From the NCBI GenBank assembly GCA_000320545.1, contig ADNK01001542.1, forward strand, positions 1 to 64,000: 64,000 nt of DNA, written 5' to 3'. This DNA is from Bigelowiella natans CCMP2755. Lineage: Eukaryota > Cercozoa > Chlorarachniophyceae. The notes under the pieces are model-generated. The model was not told the origin of the DNA, did no database searches, and saw only the letters and a program-made list of their open reading frames with translations. A program made the translations under genes and the position numbers. Positions within the stretch are counted from its first letter, which is position 1; each line of letters opens with the position of its first letter. Below, piece after piece: positions 36,201 through 49,557 of this stretch.

Positions 36201-39200
36201 TGCAAGCAACCTGTCCATTAGAATTGCTTCCCCAAGCCATTAAGTAGCCCCCATCTTTAGATTCCCGTTTTCCTGTTTTAAATTTGTACTCTTCGATTGT
36301 TGAAACTATCATCACGAAACTAGTTACCAAGGCGAGCTACGGTATGCTTTTTACCACAAGAAATCTAGCAATTGAGCAGTTTAAGTTCTGAATTACAAGT
36401 CATTCAGCGGCATTTTCAATACCTGGTGTACTCGACTTTGATGGAAGTAACTCCAAGTCTATAGGTGAAGTGACTTAGTAAATGGTTAGTAGATGCATTG
36501 AATTACCTTTTTTTCAGGAAATTGAAACCCGACAACAGATTTTGGGCTTAACGCGTTCTTCTGTCCATATCCATTGACTAAAAAAGGTTCTCTGGCAAAA
36601 CATCGAGCTATTAATTAAATCTCGGAATGCAATTATTACAGTTTGAAGATACTTTAATACCCTAAAAATCGTTTGTTCAAAATGTCCAAATTTTTGTCAT
36701 CGCCGATTCCTCCGCATCTGATTAATTAAAAGAGCCAGCATAATACCAAAATTACAAAATATGTTTTCTTTTGATTAGGGTTGTCTACATGTCTACATGA
36801 GTTCGCTAACCTTTTATCAGCAATTGCCCCCCAAGCGAATATTTCTCCATTACGTGTTATAGCCACTGTAAAATCAAATCCGCACTTTGCCTGAAATGGT
36901 AATCTATCAAAGAAATAGTACATTTGACTTTTTATACTACCAAGATAACATTTTCATCCTTTTTCCGAAGACCTACAATTTAAATTTCCAAGTGAAAGTG
37001 TGTTCACACGTTTTCGCACTCGGATACGTACCAAAGTAACGCACTGGGCTCGGTGAAAGAACATTATCCTCGTCCCTATAAATACAAAGAATTTCAAAAT
37101 ATTTTCACAAAGATTAAGATATATACCCATGGCCGAGTTTGCCGAACTGACCTCCTCCCCAAGTATAACTGAGGATATAAAATATCTATTATGATTTTAG
37201 GTAATCAACTAGAATTAATTGCATCTTCCCAACAGTGTATGTGAAGATCCACGTCCCTAATAATTGCAATATTTGTCATTTACGTGTTCAAAAACACTCA
37301 ACGTATAGTTGTATTTCAAAGATTAATCTCATTTATACCTTCACAACTGCGCAAGAGTGATATACATGGCAGCCAATCTATTCAAAAAACTGTTATTTCA
37401 GCATTCAAATATTTATTTATGCCTTTAGTACCCCAGTGACTTGCATCTTTGAAAGACCGTGTATCCGTTTCGGTGTGTATTGATTATGTTCGTCCCCCAA
37501 GCCAAGGCGTCCATAACTGTTACAATTTGTATTGTGATTCTGAATCTTTGAATATCTAAGACTTTCTAACACACCTTCCAGAGCCCCAAGAATATACGCT
37601 TCCAGTCGCAGTTAGGGCCATTGAATGGAATTCAGCGACCTCAATTTCCACAACCTTAAAAAGGAAGATCAGAGTTGGGCAGGTGATGTGGAATTAACCA
37701 TACTCTATCTTGCCAAGCAACAAGTAATTCTTTTATAAGCTTAGGGGAGGTATGATCCCTCGTGTCTCCATGGCCTACCAAAAAGTAATTGATCAAATTA
37801 CTAGATTTAGAAAAGAAATATTCTTTACCAAGTCGTCCTGCCTTCCCATCACCCCATGAATAGACAGTCCCTGAAACACATATACTTATACACTCAGTGT
37901 GAATTGACTTAGAGAGACAATGCTGAACGCTTACCATCCATACAAAGGGCCATCGCGTATTGTGCACCGCATGCTACCTGCAAGATCTTATTATAAATAT
38001 CGTTAATGTATTCTACAACAAAGAAACCTGTGATATCTTCTTTGGCGTTCCCTTTAATTCGTCCATGACAAAGAATTTTTGGGGCACATGAACTTCTTTT
38101 TTCTATTCAGTAGCAAAGCGTTAAATATATTGTCCAGTGAATCACATAGTAATGGTGGAATATTGATGACCTTCAGTCCAATACCAAGATTGCCATGCAA
38201 ACCTACCCCCTTCGAAGCATAATAGTAGATATTATAACCAGAAACTTAAAACTTATCATTTTGATGATACCCATGAATAACATCTCTGGAAGTCTCTTCC
38301 CACAGCAATTGTAAATGCGCTTCCGCAGGCCACAAATTTGATGTCTTCGTCGTCTTCGAAAGTTACCTAATAAGAAATCGCTTCATTTCATAATAATACG
38401 GATCATGTTGAACCAACCTTCCCATATCTATCGTTCTCGTGCCCAAGCCTGCCATTTGCGCTGGATCCTGGTTGTAATTATGTTTGTGATTATATCATTG
38501 GACTTTTTGATATTTTTTGTTTATATTACCCATCGTGTATAAGGCTCCATCGAAGAGAAAAGCCTAAGTTGCATTTATTCAGATGCACACAGAGTGAGAA
38601 GATGCTGATGCTTTAGGGCAACAGGCAATTACTGTATGACTAGCACCAACAGCAGCTTGTGTGCGTTCGAATCTTCTTACACCTTGGAAAAATCAATTAT
38701 CACTTCGAAATGAAAAGTGCATATAAGTGGTATAGACGAACTTAATCAATTACCGTCAGTCCAGCTCCTTGGGAGATTTAGCTTGTGTGCGTCAAACTCA
38801 GTTATTCCGTCTTCAATGCTCAGCTCCCCATTCAATCCCAATCCCCATCCTGAAAAAAAAGTAACAGTCATTAGAATGCATTGGTCACTTGTATCACTGG
38901 AAATGATAGTTTAGCATTTTGGGTAGATTCTATGACACTGACACAAGACACAAGACACAAGAGCAAGAGAGCACAAGTGCCGTTTGATGTTTTGATAAAC
39001 AACGACTTGCAATGGGGAATATTTTGGAAATATTTTGTAAACATCGCAGATGAACCAAATCAGTATTGTTACCGATTGGATATTGGCCTCCACCCGGAAT
39101 GATCACAGTATGGCTATAGCCACAATGGAGAGCTAGTGCACTCTTGTGCAGTCCGGAAGCCATTTTTCCCAGAATCGGTAATATCTTGTCGCTATACTTA

Positions 39201-39608
39201 AATCGGCTTGTTTCTAGTGTTTGAGAAGATAAATGGTTGTCGTAGGTCTGAAAAGGAGGGAGATTTCTCGAATGATAAACTGGACTAATAAATCTCATAA
39301 ATAGCCATTTCAAAGCTAAACCTCTCTCGGTAAAACTTCCCAAAAGAATTGTCTCAATAATGGAAAAAACTTGCTAATATTTTATCCCGAAAACTTCCCA
39401 AATATAACTTTCCGTCCGCAATACCAATATTTTCAGTATCAAAAGAATTTGAATTTGAGGCAAATTTTATCCAGAAGGGTCCATTTTTAAATATTCTATT
39501 CTCATTTAGCTTTAGTAAACATATTTTCCCCTGTATTTTCCCGCCGAAGTTACTAACAGGGACTCCTAATTCTTTGAGACAAGGAGGGTATCCTGTACCC
39601 CCCTCCAC
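33240..39608 (-). CDS. RCC1-repeat beta-propeller protein (N-terminal region)
   Basis: The likely start is the ATG at 39608 (MEGGTGYPPCLKELG). RCC1 blade motifs are spread over many exons: HCGYSHTVIIPGGG (about 39090-39130), GLGLNGELSIEDG (about 38820), QAAVGASHTVIA (about 38640), GRLGHENDRYGKVTFED (about 38400), VACGAQYAMALCMDG (37935-37975), TVYSWGDGKAGRLG (about 37830-37870), SVYSWGSG (about 37580), FTVAITRNGEIFAWGAI (about 36850), YLMAWGSNSNGQVACK (about 36220), CGDYHSLVATSDGSVYSWG (about 35850) and VYAWGHMAEGRLGFGD (about 33300). There are more blades than one seven-bladed propeller needs. A confirmed intron is 37871-37934 (64 bp, GTAAGC to TTTCAG). RCC1 propellers act as exchange factors or binding platforms; with no HECT, FYVE or kinase domain seen, function stays open. 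Confidence 0.75.
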
Positions 39609-39698
39609 GATACTGTTTGGTGAGGACTAAGCCGATAGATCTATGCGCAAGCTTTGACTAAAAACTGAGATCCCCGAACACTCTTCGATTATATACCG

Positions 39699-40034
39699 AT
39701 GAAGAATAGCGAAGGGCTTATAAATCGTCATCAAAATTACCATGACGGGAAGAATGGCGAGACACATAATACCCCTCATCCCCGAACAGTGCATCGTCCG
39801 GAATACCAGACATATCCATTGCGAAAGTCAGTAGAGGCCAATGGTAACGTATACGGGCCAGGTTCTTCCCAAAAGAATAAGCCCTCAAAGTTCATGACGA
39901 ATGCCGAGGTAGCAGCTTTAAGGGAGCTTGAAAGCGTGTTGATTCGAGTCTCTATCATCCACCACCACCCTATATTTGTGATTTTGTTTGCAGCTTTTTC
40001 TGTTTTTTTCCTTTCATGCAAACTTTCAAACTAA
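39699..40034 (+). CDS. hypothetical small protein with C-terminal membrane segment
   Basis: An uninterrupted 111-codon frame starting MKNSEGLINRHQNYHDGKNG. The body is polar and the end has one hydrophobic segment (IFVILFAAFSVFFLSC), as in a tail-anchored protein. It lies between the RCC1 gene start and the transporter start. It could be a real small gene, or a 5' exon of the transporter gene spliced onward after VAALRELE. No homologue was recognised, and the minus-strand frame over the same bases looks less gene-like. Confidence 0.35.
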   Translation: MKNSEGLINRHQNYHDGKNGETHNTPHPRTVHRPEYQTYPLRKSVEANGNVYGPGSSQKNKPSKFMTNAEVAALRELESVLIRVSIIHHHPIFVILFAAFSVFFLSCKLSN

Positions 40035-40252
40035 TTTAGATTTATAGAGAAATAAAATAGAAAGACCCAGAAAACTTCACCACTGCACCGATCCGCCGCC
40101 ATCTCTGATAACACATTGCCCGCAAACATTGACGACTAGCAAATAGCACAAGCCAGACAACATTGACGGCGAGCAAATAGTACATGCAACACTATACTGA
40201 CGACAAGCAAATAACACACACAACACGACAGGCTCGTCCGTCTTGGTCCATC

Positions 40253-41291
40253 ATGGATGAGCTTAATTTCGTAACCCGAACACCAATCTACAAGCCTGCT
40301 CTATCCGACGAGTCAGCAATAAGGCTTGACGATGAATCACACCCGTTTAGCATGCCTCTAATGCTAGGAGAGGCTGCGTCACCTGCTGCCGAGAACAACG
40401 GGGGAGGGATGTTGGTAGACAAAATTGACTTTCCCAGGAAGAAACTCTCAAATTCTGAAGCGGTCTTAATATATATGAAGAGGGAGGAGCATGAATATAT
40501 CGTCATTTAAATGGTAGCAGTGATTTATTACTGGATATTTCTTTGGTACTTTAACTTAGCGTTTCTCCTCTCTTAGTATTCTTGTTTTCCTCCTCAGTTT
40601 CCTTAGTTAAGTTCATGAAACAGGTGTACACCATTGTAAATATATTCGTCGGTCTCGGGATGCTGAGCAAGCCGTACTCCCTAGCAATGGGGGGCTGGGT
40701 TAGCCTTGGAGGCCTGACATTACTCTGCTTCTGGGGAGCGGTAGTAGTTAACAATCACTACTCGTCGAAACAAATATGAGGAGGGAGGGAGGCATGCATG
40801 CTGCTATTGTTGCTGCTACTTCTACACTAGTATAAATAGTTGTAGCAGCGATTACGTTACCATTTCTCTCCTCGCCTCCCTCCTCCTCCTCCTCCTCCTC
40901 CTCCTCCTCCTCCTCCTACACACCTACTACCTCTAGCATAGGAAGTCCATATGAAAACTCGCTGATTTGCATACGAAGCCCTCATTTGATTCTACTTTGG
41001 ATTGCACAATATAATTACTACAAAATTTGTTATTGAGCAATAGTATTTGCTCATAAATATAAACTGATGAATAGGCATCGGGCTTAATCATGATACGGTG
41101 CTTCCAATTGGTGCCTGGATCACGTGTTACCTACCCTCAACTTGGAGAAGCTGCGATGGGGATGGTAACGTCACATACAACAACAATAATAACAACAAGA
41201 AGAAGAATAACGACGATGTTATCCATTACTCTCTCCCCCTCTCTCTCAAATATAAGTATATTCAAGATTACGTGGGATAACACACGCACAC

Positions 41292-41322
<31 letters not shown>

Positions 41323-42329
41323 TGTCCATATCTCTTTACTTCGCTTATAGAATCCTCATCCTCCTCCATATCCATTCTTTACCCATCATCAACATCAATC
41401 AATCAATCAATCAATCTATTATTATCATCATCATTATCATCATTGTCACCGTTACGACTGCGATGTACTGCTGACACAACAGGCTGGACGGCGGTTGGTG
41501 CAAGCCATCATCCTCCTAGAATTCATGGGCGCTACGATCATCGTCATGATCTTCATGTGGAAAAACTTTTCTTTCTTATTTCCAAGCATACCTTCTCACC
41601 TCGTAGCGATATGCCTCACAATCGCTGCAGCCCCTTCAGTATGGCTGCTCAACTTCGGGGAACTATCGTTCATCTCGCTCCTAGGCGTGGTCAGCAATGC
41701 CGCTATCATGTTGGCTCTCGTCGGTCTACTCATAAGTGAACCAGAGCAGATTCAGCCAGAAAAGTAATTATAGTCGTAGTAGTAGTGATAATGAGCTGGA
41801 GGAGGCGATTGTTATTAGGAATTGCTTTTGTTTTAGTGCTAAATCTGCTCCTGATGACACTGGTGTTAGTTAGTCTATATATTTGCATAAACCCAAAATA
41901 ATTGTTATGTTGTATCCAGAATCTTAGCAGTCAGATGTGCTATTTCTCCTTCTGCTGCTGCGGCGTTGTTGTCATCATCATGTGTTGATTTATTGACTCA
42001 TAATAGGTATGACACATATACATCAATGGAAGGGCTGTCAATTTCAATGGGAATATACACCGTTGCTCTTGCTGGTCACGCAGCGCTGCCCTCCGTATAT
42101 GCAGATATTGAAGATAAGTCTTCGATATTTTGGGTGGTGTCTCTATCGTTTGTCATTATGTGGTTCATATACTGCGCTACTGCTGCTGCAGGGTAATAAT
42201 AACTTAAAATAATAATGAATTACATGATGGCAATGATAGTAATAATAATAATAATACTCATAAAGGCGATAATAGTAATAAGAAGAAGGCCTACCAGAAA
42301 ATTTTCGCCGCCTCTGAACATTATCTTCT

Positions 42330-42370
<41 letters not shown>

Positions 42371-43545
42371 CATTTCTCGGTTGCAGCTTAGTGTTCTTTA
42401 TCATATTAAAAACACCAAAAGTAATACAGTGATATTCAATTAAAACACAACGTCTAGGAAATATATTCGCTGTTTGTGAGGAATTGGAAAATTACTCGTT
42501 GTTTGTTGTTGTACATCGTTCCTACGTGCGCACGTACTACTAGATATTTGTTTCATGGACGTGGAGCTCACGTTCTGGTCACAGAAGACATTATGATCAC
42601 AAATCCCGGAAGGGTTTTTGAGATTGTGACCCTGATGGTGCTTGCAAAGTCATACTGCTCCGTCTCTCCAATCGTCTCTATACTCAACGAGATCCCAGAG
42701 GCAGGGCTTGGTAATATATTTCCATCAATGTTTTAAACACTTGCACATCGTGAGAAGATGATGGTGATATTGATGATGACGATGATGATGATGATGACGT
42801 GAATCATAACAACCACGTTGGGTGGGCGGGTGGGGATGGACAAATAATACTGCTCATGATGTATTATAGCACTGTGCGGAGTAGCATATCAGTAGCTGAT
42901 TTATTCCTTTATATCGTCGGGATCTTTGAATTTCTGATATATGTATATGTAGTTTGAATTTGTAGATATGTGTGCGGTGGCGGTGACGATAATGATTATG
43001 TCCCTCACTGAGTCGTCGATCTGACAGATGATTCTTCCAAATGCCGTCCTAACCATAAATACAACAAAATTATATAATAAAGGAATTACAACGCCGTGGG
43101 TACGGAGAACGTCTCGCACTGTGTGTTTACTGGTTTTGTCGGTTTGCGCTTATGCATGCCAAGAGCATCTAGGGCTGGTAGAAGCCCTTACAGGATCAGC
43201 GTTTACGATGATGTCATCGTTCATTCTTCCGCCGCTATTCCTCGTCTTACTCTCGTAATGATGATAACAACATATCTAAATGATGCCACTATATCACAAC
43301 TTCTACTTACGATCATGTGGTTAACGCCTCTCAGATACAAAACGCCCGACCAAACACCGCACATTGGGCTGGGAAAAGCTCATCTGGAAGCCACCTCGCT
43401 TGTAAGGAAATTCACGAAATGGGACAGAGCCTACTACTGGTTCTTGGCCGTTATGGGCTTCATCGTTGGAGCTGTTTTTACATACGGGGACTTCCGGGAA
43501 CTATTCTCCGAAGTATCTCCTGCTGCTGTTGGATCGCCTCGTTGA
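40253..43545 (+). CDS. amino-acid transporter, AVT/SLC32-SLC36 (AAAP) family
   Basis: Exons 40253-40462, 40612-40740, 41075-41164, 41483-41764, about 42008-42192, 42544-42710, 43028-43254 and 43335-43545. The first four join at codon boundaries; the join between exons 4 and 5 is not resolved in phase, so a small exon may be missing near 41765-42007. The start ATG gives MDELNFVTRTPIYKPALSDE, a cytosolic acidic tail. The first membrane segment has the family signature QVYTIVNIFVGLGMLSKPYS followed by GGW, then TYPQLGEAAMG, and later helices such as GIYTVALAGHAALPSVY and SSFILPPLFLVLL; the protein ends with a helix near FLAVMGFIVGAVFTYGDF. About 11 membrane segments are expected. Family members move neutral amino acids with protons across vacuolar, lysosomal or plasma membranes. 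Substrate and membrane cannot be told from sequence. Confidence 0.88.
40875..40918. repeat. (TCC)n tract in transporter intron
   Basis: A CTCCTCCTCC array of about 44 bp lies in the intron after exon 2. Confidence 0.9.
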
Positions 43546-44351
43546 TTGACTGATTGATTCATTAATTAATTCATTGATTGATTCATTGATCATAACCTAA
43601 CAAGCGAGAATAATAGGGCTGGCAGCAGTACGTAGGCAGCGATGTTTGTATATCGTAAGTATTGCTATAATGAATATCAAGAGATCAGCGCAGTGGTAGC
43701 ATGCTGTAGAAGTACATCCAAATACGTTCAATATAATCATCAATTGGCGGGATATATGATGATGAATGTGATGTTACACCTATAAACTGTATTCACTTGC
43801 AACGCTACACGTGCAAGTCAATAGATGTGCGCTGTTCAATTTCATGCAGCCTTTATTTTTGCAACTCGTATGTCTAGATGTGTGTAATTAAGCATGCATG
43901 TGGTCATTCTAGTGTACGTTCTAGTAGCATCATTGTGTATGTGATAGCTATCCAGCTATGTAACATAATAAACAACAGTCACATTCAATTATTCACATAC
44001 ATGCATATCTAGATACATAGACACTAAAATGTGATGCACTAGTGCATGTGATGATACACTGTGCTCTATAAGCAAATGCACACATACGCACACTTGTGCC
44101 CGTGCATGTGTACATTACACACATATGCGTGCATATCTAGATATATGCATCTGTACGTGTGATGAATTGTGTGTGTATTTATTTATTTTTCACACATCTT
44201 GCAAGACATGCTAGCATGGATCATCTTTTTAAATGCTAGTTTGCGATCGAAGCACACAAACACTAATGATGACGTACAGCGTACATTGCGTTATCATTTG
44301 AATGCCATCATGGATCGCAACACGGAGACGAAAATGCTAATTCATAGCTGG

Positions 44352-44483
44352 CGGAGACAAACAGACAACATCAACGCAGTAGCCGCTGCTTTGCATGGCT
44401 AGATGGCTACATCACTAGATCAGGATGACTATTGACTCACGTGAAAAGATTTAATCATAATCAAATCATTATATCCGTCTCAT
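44352..44483 (+). repeat. dispersed repeat family 2, copy 2
   Basis: Shares ACAAACAGACA, GTAGCCGCTGC, AGGATGAC-TATTG and the end TCCGTCTCAT with 8011-8115. It overlaps the end of an open frame (44169-44402) reading SWRRQTDNINAVAAALHG, the only copy with a longer frame, so it may preserve more of the parent element. Confidence 0.7.
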
Positions 44484-44769
44484 TTTTATTACATATCTTG
44501 TATTACTAACCGTTGCACTGCACACACGACCAAACGATGGCACATAATTAATGCGTGTTCATACATCAGCTGATAAGTATGTCACGCTATTTCGATCTAG
44601 CTGTTGCACACTTTCCATCATCCAAATCCATTATTGTGCCTGCAATTAACCACATTTCTACAGATGTTGTTATCGCACATGATCATCATTGTCAGTCTCT
44701 CCCATTGATCGACACGAACAGTTGTAGAATTTGACTGACTCCCCTCAATTCGCTGTTTTATCAACGTCG

Positions 44770-44951
44770 TTATCTATCCTCGCTTGCTGAATGACCACCA
44801 CCATAAGCCTGGAACAAAGATTGAGAATCTGCAATGAAACCACTCGTCCGACCTCCAGCTCTTTCAGCAGCGAGCGCAGTATCGCTCAAGTCCATTCGAA
44901 GCAAACTTGCAGTACCACTTCCATCCCACCCTTTTGGATGAACGCTTCCTA
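44770..44951 (-). CDS. possible terminal coding exon, unidentified
   Basis: A minus-strand frame runs from an acceptor-like TTTCAG (high end about 44952) to a stop at 44770 and reads GSVHPKGWDGSGTASLLRMD, then a Ser/Gly-rich tail. It looks coding and may be the last exon of a minus-strand gene, but I could not join it in phase to the exon at 45451-45657. The alternative is chance open frame. Confidence 0.3.
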
Positions 44952-45450
44952 CTGAAACGAACATAAAGACACGCACATCGAGAGTGAACAAAGAGCTGCT
45001 CTATCTTTATGCTGCCAATTTGTCCCCCCCTCCTCATCTTGCCGGGCATTTTGTACTACTACTACTACTACTACTACTACTATTCATTTTTCCTTCTGCT
45101 GTTTTGTACTATGACTATTCACGCACGTTGCATCCTCCTCTCACCACCCTCGCCATATTCTTTATCAAATTCCTTATAGAAGTGGTTGTCCTCGCCAATA
45201 CCAGCATCATCAGCTATTGTGATGGATGAGAACCAGAAATAGGTAAAAGATAAAAAGCATAGTAGTTGTGATGGATGAGAATCAGATATAGTAGGACAAA
45301 GATAAGAAGCATAGTAAAATAATATGGCTTCTTAAGTGGTTTTAATTCATCAAGATCCATCAGAATCATTCAGGCACATTTTCCCTAACGCCCAAAGACT
45401 TTCCGCAAAACAACAAGTAAAGTTAAAGAAAAACCGGAATAGGGAAAAAA

Positions 45451-45657
45451 TCACTGCATGCCTGTTTTGTCGCGATTAAGATCTTCCATGAGTGTTCCCA
45501 CGGCCCTTTCTATATCACCAGCATTCTTACTTAACGCAACAATGTTTTCCTCCACGTTCTTAAATCCCATTTTCTGCATCTTCCGCGCCTTCTCGGCTAT
45601 CATATCCAAATTGGCCTCTATTTTTCTCTGAGATACAGATTTATCCTCCTCCTCGTC
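45451..45657 (-). other. UBA-like C-terminal exon
   Basis: Exon of 69 codons from an acceptor CTCCAG to a stop at 45451. It reads DEEEDKSVSQRKIEANLDMI, then a helical region and a UBA-like core: MGFKNVEENIVALSKNAGD followed by IERAVGTLMED. The MGF turn and the A-L-x4-G-D-hydrophobic-E-R-A-V pattern match ubiquitin-associated domains. The first helix is weaker than usual. Confidence 0.6.
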
Positions 45658-46783
45658 CTGGAGAAGTAACGTGGCATTAAGAAATCTTAATAACTAATTC
45701 GCTACGAATGATGATGGTGATGATGATGATGATGGTGATGATGATGGTGATGATGATGGTGATGATAATTATGCAAAAATGTGGAAGATAATAGGTTCAA
45801 TGTTCAGGCATGCGTTTCGAAGTCTTCTCGATGATTCCCTCCCTCTTGTGTAAAAAGTAGTTGGAAAAATCACCAATCAATGGAAAGAGACCAAAAATTA
45901 GCACAGCTGTTTGATGCAAGCTGAAAGCTATGAATGGCAAGTTTCATTCGCAATCTACCTCGAGATTGTATCGACTATTAACCAGCAGAACATCGATAGG
46001 ATGCACACGCACCTTACCTATGAAATAACGAATGCAACATAAAAATTGGGAACTTTAATCATCAGCAGACGTTGGGCGCATAACATCGAAAAAAAAAGAA
46101 CTCGAAAAGCTACGCCGAACGACCAAGCCCGAGAGATGTACCTCCTTGCCACTCCACCAGAATCTAAATGTGATAATAATTTGGATTTGGAATTGTTAAT
46201 ATATATGATGTTGGCGATAATGTCATGCTTTATTTTTTTGAAAGATTGACGAGCATGCGTTTGATTGTTACTCTTCTTATATTCCATCACCACCTCTGCA
46301 CTTGGCTCGATATACTCTTGCCCCTTTGGACTAGCGGACTCTCCGTATCTCCAAATTCCTTTTAGTTTGTCATCATCCAAATAGTCTTAATAATACGCTG
46401 AATTGCTAGTCATATGCTACTGCACAACCGGATAAAAATGTTGGGAATGTAACAAATACAAACACAACCTTTGTGCAGAAAGGAAGGGGGAATGAAACTG
46501 AGATTACATTCTGACTGTATTCGCTCCCACACCGCTATTATAATCGCTATAGGAGTACCTATAATTGTTCCCTCCACGTTTTTCATCACGTTTTTCTTGT
46601 CCAAAGTTCTTTTAGTTTCACAGAAGAGCAAGCAAAATTGGTAAGAATATCGATAGCGAACGAAATTTGCCGCGGTAGGTGTAAATGTCCACATTCTGTG
46701 ATGACTGTCATCTTAAAATATAATTTGTGTGGGAAAGTGTTAATACGCAGAAATAATCACACAAACACTAACATTTGCCGAAC

Positions 46784-46822
<39 letters not shown>

Positions 46823-47536
46823 ACAGACACACAGACATACGCAAGAATAGACTAGGCAAATGAAATACTACTTTATGGTAGTATAATTGTGCGACCTCTT
46901 ATTGACATCGAATCGGACCTTCACACCTTCTCGGCACTCTGACCATATCAGCTAAGAAAAAGAACAATAATGTTGTCATCAACGTTCGCAGTCACTCACG
47001 ATGAGGATAAAACTATAAGGGAATGGTACTTACAAGATGAGACATAAAAAATGTCGCAACTGTTTAATATATACAAATTGAGAAATGAACAATATAAAAA
47101 TAGATGGGGTTGGGGCTGACCGGCTTCCATTCTGTCTTATTGACTAGCCAAGAGTCATCTTGCCATTCGTTCTCCGCTGTTCAATGAAATTAAATGGAAT
47201 ATCCAATCAATCTAACTAACAACGAGGTTTATGCTATTTGAATTAATTGGTCAATATCATGATTCTCATGTATATTTATAGAAAGAATAAACTTACTTGT
47301 ATCCCCTGTCTCGGAACCTCCCTAGTCAAGGTGAAATGATAACAGACACAAAACATATTATACCAGTACTGATGAGTAATAAAGACAGGTTGTAAACACA
47401 CCTTTCCAGCTGCTAACCGAGCAGCCTTTTTTAAACTTCGTCTGATGGAATTTTTATCAAATATAAATATCTAATTCGTATAAACATGTTTATATTCCCC
47501 CTCTCCCCCCCTCTCTTTCTCTCTCATACCAAACCC

Positions 47537-47575
<39 letters not shown>

Positions 47576-49515
47576 ACTTCTCACACAAAGATCACATGCA
47601 AGATGCAAGAGAAGCTCACTATATTGCGGAAATGAAAGAAGTCAACACGTAGTAGCTGAAACACAATGGATAGGATGTGGAAAAGCAACCTTTGTTCCTT
47701 TTCAATATTCCTTTTTCGAGCGGTGTACGTGTTGGTATTATCCATTGCCTCTACCAAACTCCTCATGCCTACAGGACGGTCCCTACTCATCATATACAAT
47801 CCCACATATCTCAGGACTTTTCATTCTTTGAGAATCAAGTTCCAATAGTTCTTTTTTATCGGTGCAATCTTGTAGTGTACTGCATAAGTAACGGACGTTC
47901 CAAAATAATGGTCTGCATGGATTCTACATGCTGACTAAAACGACAAAGCATACAGAAGTAGCTATAAGGTCAAAGAAACAATAATGAATCGAAAGAAGAC
48001 AGTTGTTGGCAATTTGTCAATAGCATAGATACGAGGTATTGTGATGACCGACACCCACCTTAAAAACTGGTTAGTGCTAGGCCTTCGGTAGTACACCTTG
48101 AAGATCATGATCATGAACAACAGTCACAAGACAATAAAAACACAACTTGGAAAAATTACTCGTTTTATTTTTCAAAATACAAAATTTTGAAGCGGCAAAA
48201 TGCGTTCTTCGTTTTGTGCTACGATTAGGAACGGACACAGGTGGTAGCAAACAGCGCAGTGTGAAGGCAGCAGCACAACAACCAACAACACAATGCTAAT
48301 GCTACCAACCATATCTGAAATGTCATCCACGTGCATCTCCCAGCCGCTTGCTAATTCTCCCTGATAGTTGTTCGGAATGATGTCAAAATGTTGAATCATT
48401 GTCATTCAGCGCAGATCCGCCTCGAGCAGCAGCACAATTTTGTGTCGCAAATGATGGTTTCATGCACATCCGACCTTGGCGTCCTCGAATTTAAGCAATT
48501 TCTGGCGAAATGACAGCAACGTGGCATTCTACGATAACGTTCATACACAAGAGCAAAACAACCACAATAATCCCAGAAGTATTGAAAATCCAATCCTTAA
48601 CGTTGAATCTCTCAACATAATCCCAGAAGTATTGAAAATCCAATCCTTAACGTTGAATCTCTCAACATAAGACACTAAGCCACTACATACGTGATCGATG
48701 TCCACACGCCACTATACCTTCGGTGCTGCGAGTCGTCTTAGTTGTGAATCGGGTGCTTGAACCTCGCTTTTGCGACGGAAAAAGAGGATGTTCTCTCGTA
48801 GTTCCTGTGCGGTTCTGATCATATTTAATTGTATGGGAGGGTTAGCGCAATTAATAAGGCACTACTTGACGATTATCATAACCAGTGCGCGCTCTCTCTC
48901 TCTCTCTCTCTCTAGCTGCTGTATTATAACAAGTTAAGATGTACTTGCTGCTGCGAAGCTTAGAACTTCTTATGATTATATTTAAGGTTTATCTTTGGAT
49001 TGGCTCTCCCCCCCCCCCCCCCTTCAAATCTTACTGTCGGAGAAAGTCATTCTTCGGATCTCGGTAGAGGGCAGGTAGCAACTGGAACAGTTTCTGTGAA
49101 AGAGAAGGAGAGAAGGAACCATGTATACCCGTTAGAAGGTTGCGTGTTGGCGCTTTGCAAGGTGATAACATGTTGACCACGGATGGCTAGCTGCATCCTA
49201 ATTTCGTGTGTCTTCTCTTGAAGTAGGAAAAACAAAGAATGGTTTGAACAATCTAAATCACCTGTTTGCCTTGTTCTTCCATCGCCTTCAGTTTCCCATA
49301 TTCTTCAGCTTTTAAGCTCTACAATATTGCCAGATATTAAACATGTATACGATCACGTAAGGGCAAGCTAGACGGTTAGATCTTTCAATTCTTCTATAAG
49401 GCGTCTGCACACATCGTTACTACATGCACGACTACCAGTCGCATATTCGTGGGGAGTACTCGAAGCTGGTCAGGCCGCAGTAAGACAACTGACGTGTTAT
49501 GTTATCATCATCGTA

Positions 49516-49557
<42 letters not shown>

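Larger units (their letters stand above)
43546..45450. repeat. repeat block D and spacer
   Basis: From about 43800 to 44700 the sequence is TGCA/CTAGAT-rich (ATGCATATCTAGATA near 44000 and again near 44130) and holds repeat family 2 copy 2 (44352-44483). (ACT)n occurs near 45055-45082, and a near-duplicate GTGATGGATGAGAAyCAGA at about 45218 and 45268. A minus-strand frame at 44770-44951 is described separately. No other gene was recognised. Confidence 0.5.

Noticed and set aside
39776-40021. 81-codon minus-strand frame upstream of the RCC1 gene
   Set aside because: It overlaps a more protein-like plus-strand frame and has no motif; it could still be a 5' exon of the RCC1 gene but nothing supports that.
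43684-43760. tRNA-like D-arm word GCGCAGTGGTAGCAT
   Set aside because: It resembles an A box, but no good B box, anticodon arm or acceptor stem could be drawn around it.
48571-48670. Tandem repeats as a possible CRISPR-like array
   Set aside because: Only two directly abutting copies with no spacers, in a eukaryotic intron context.
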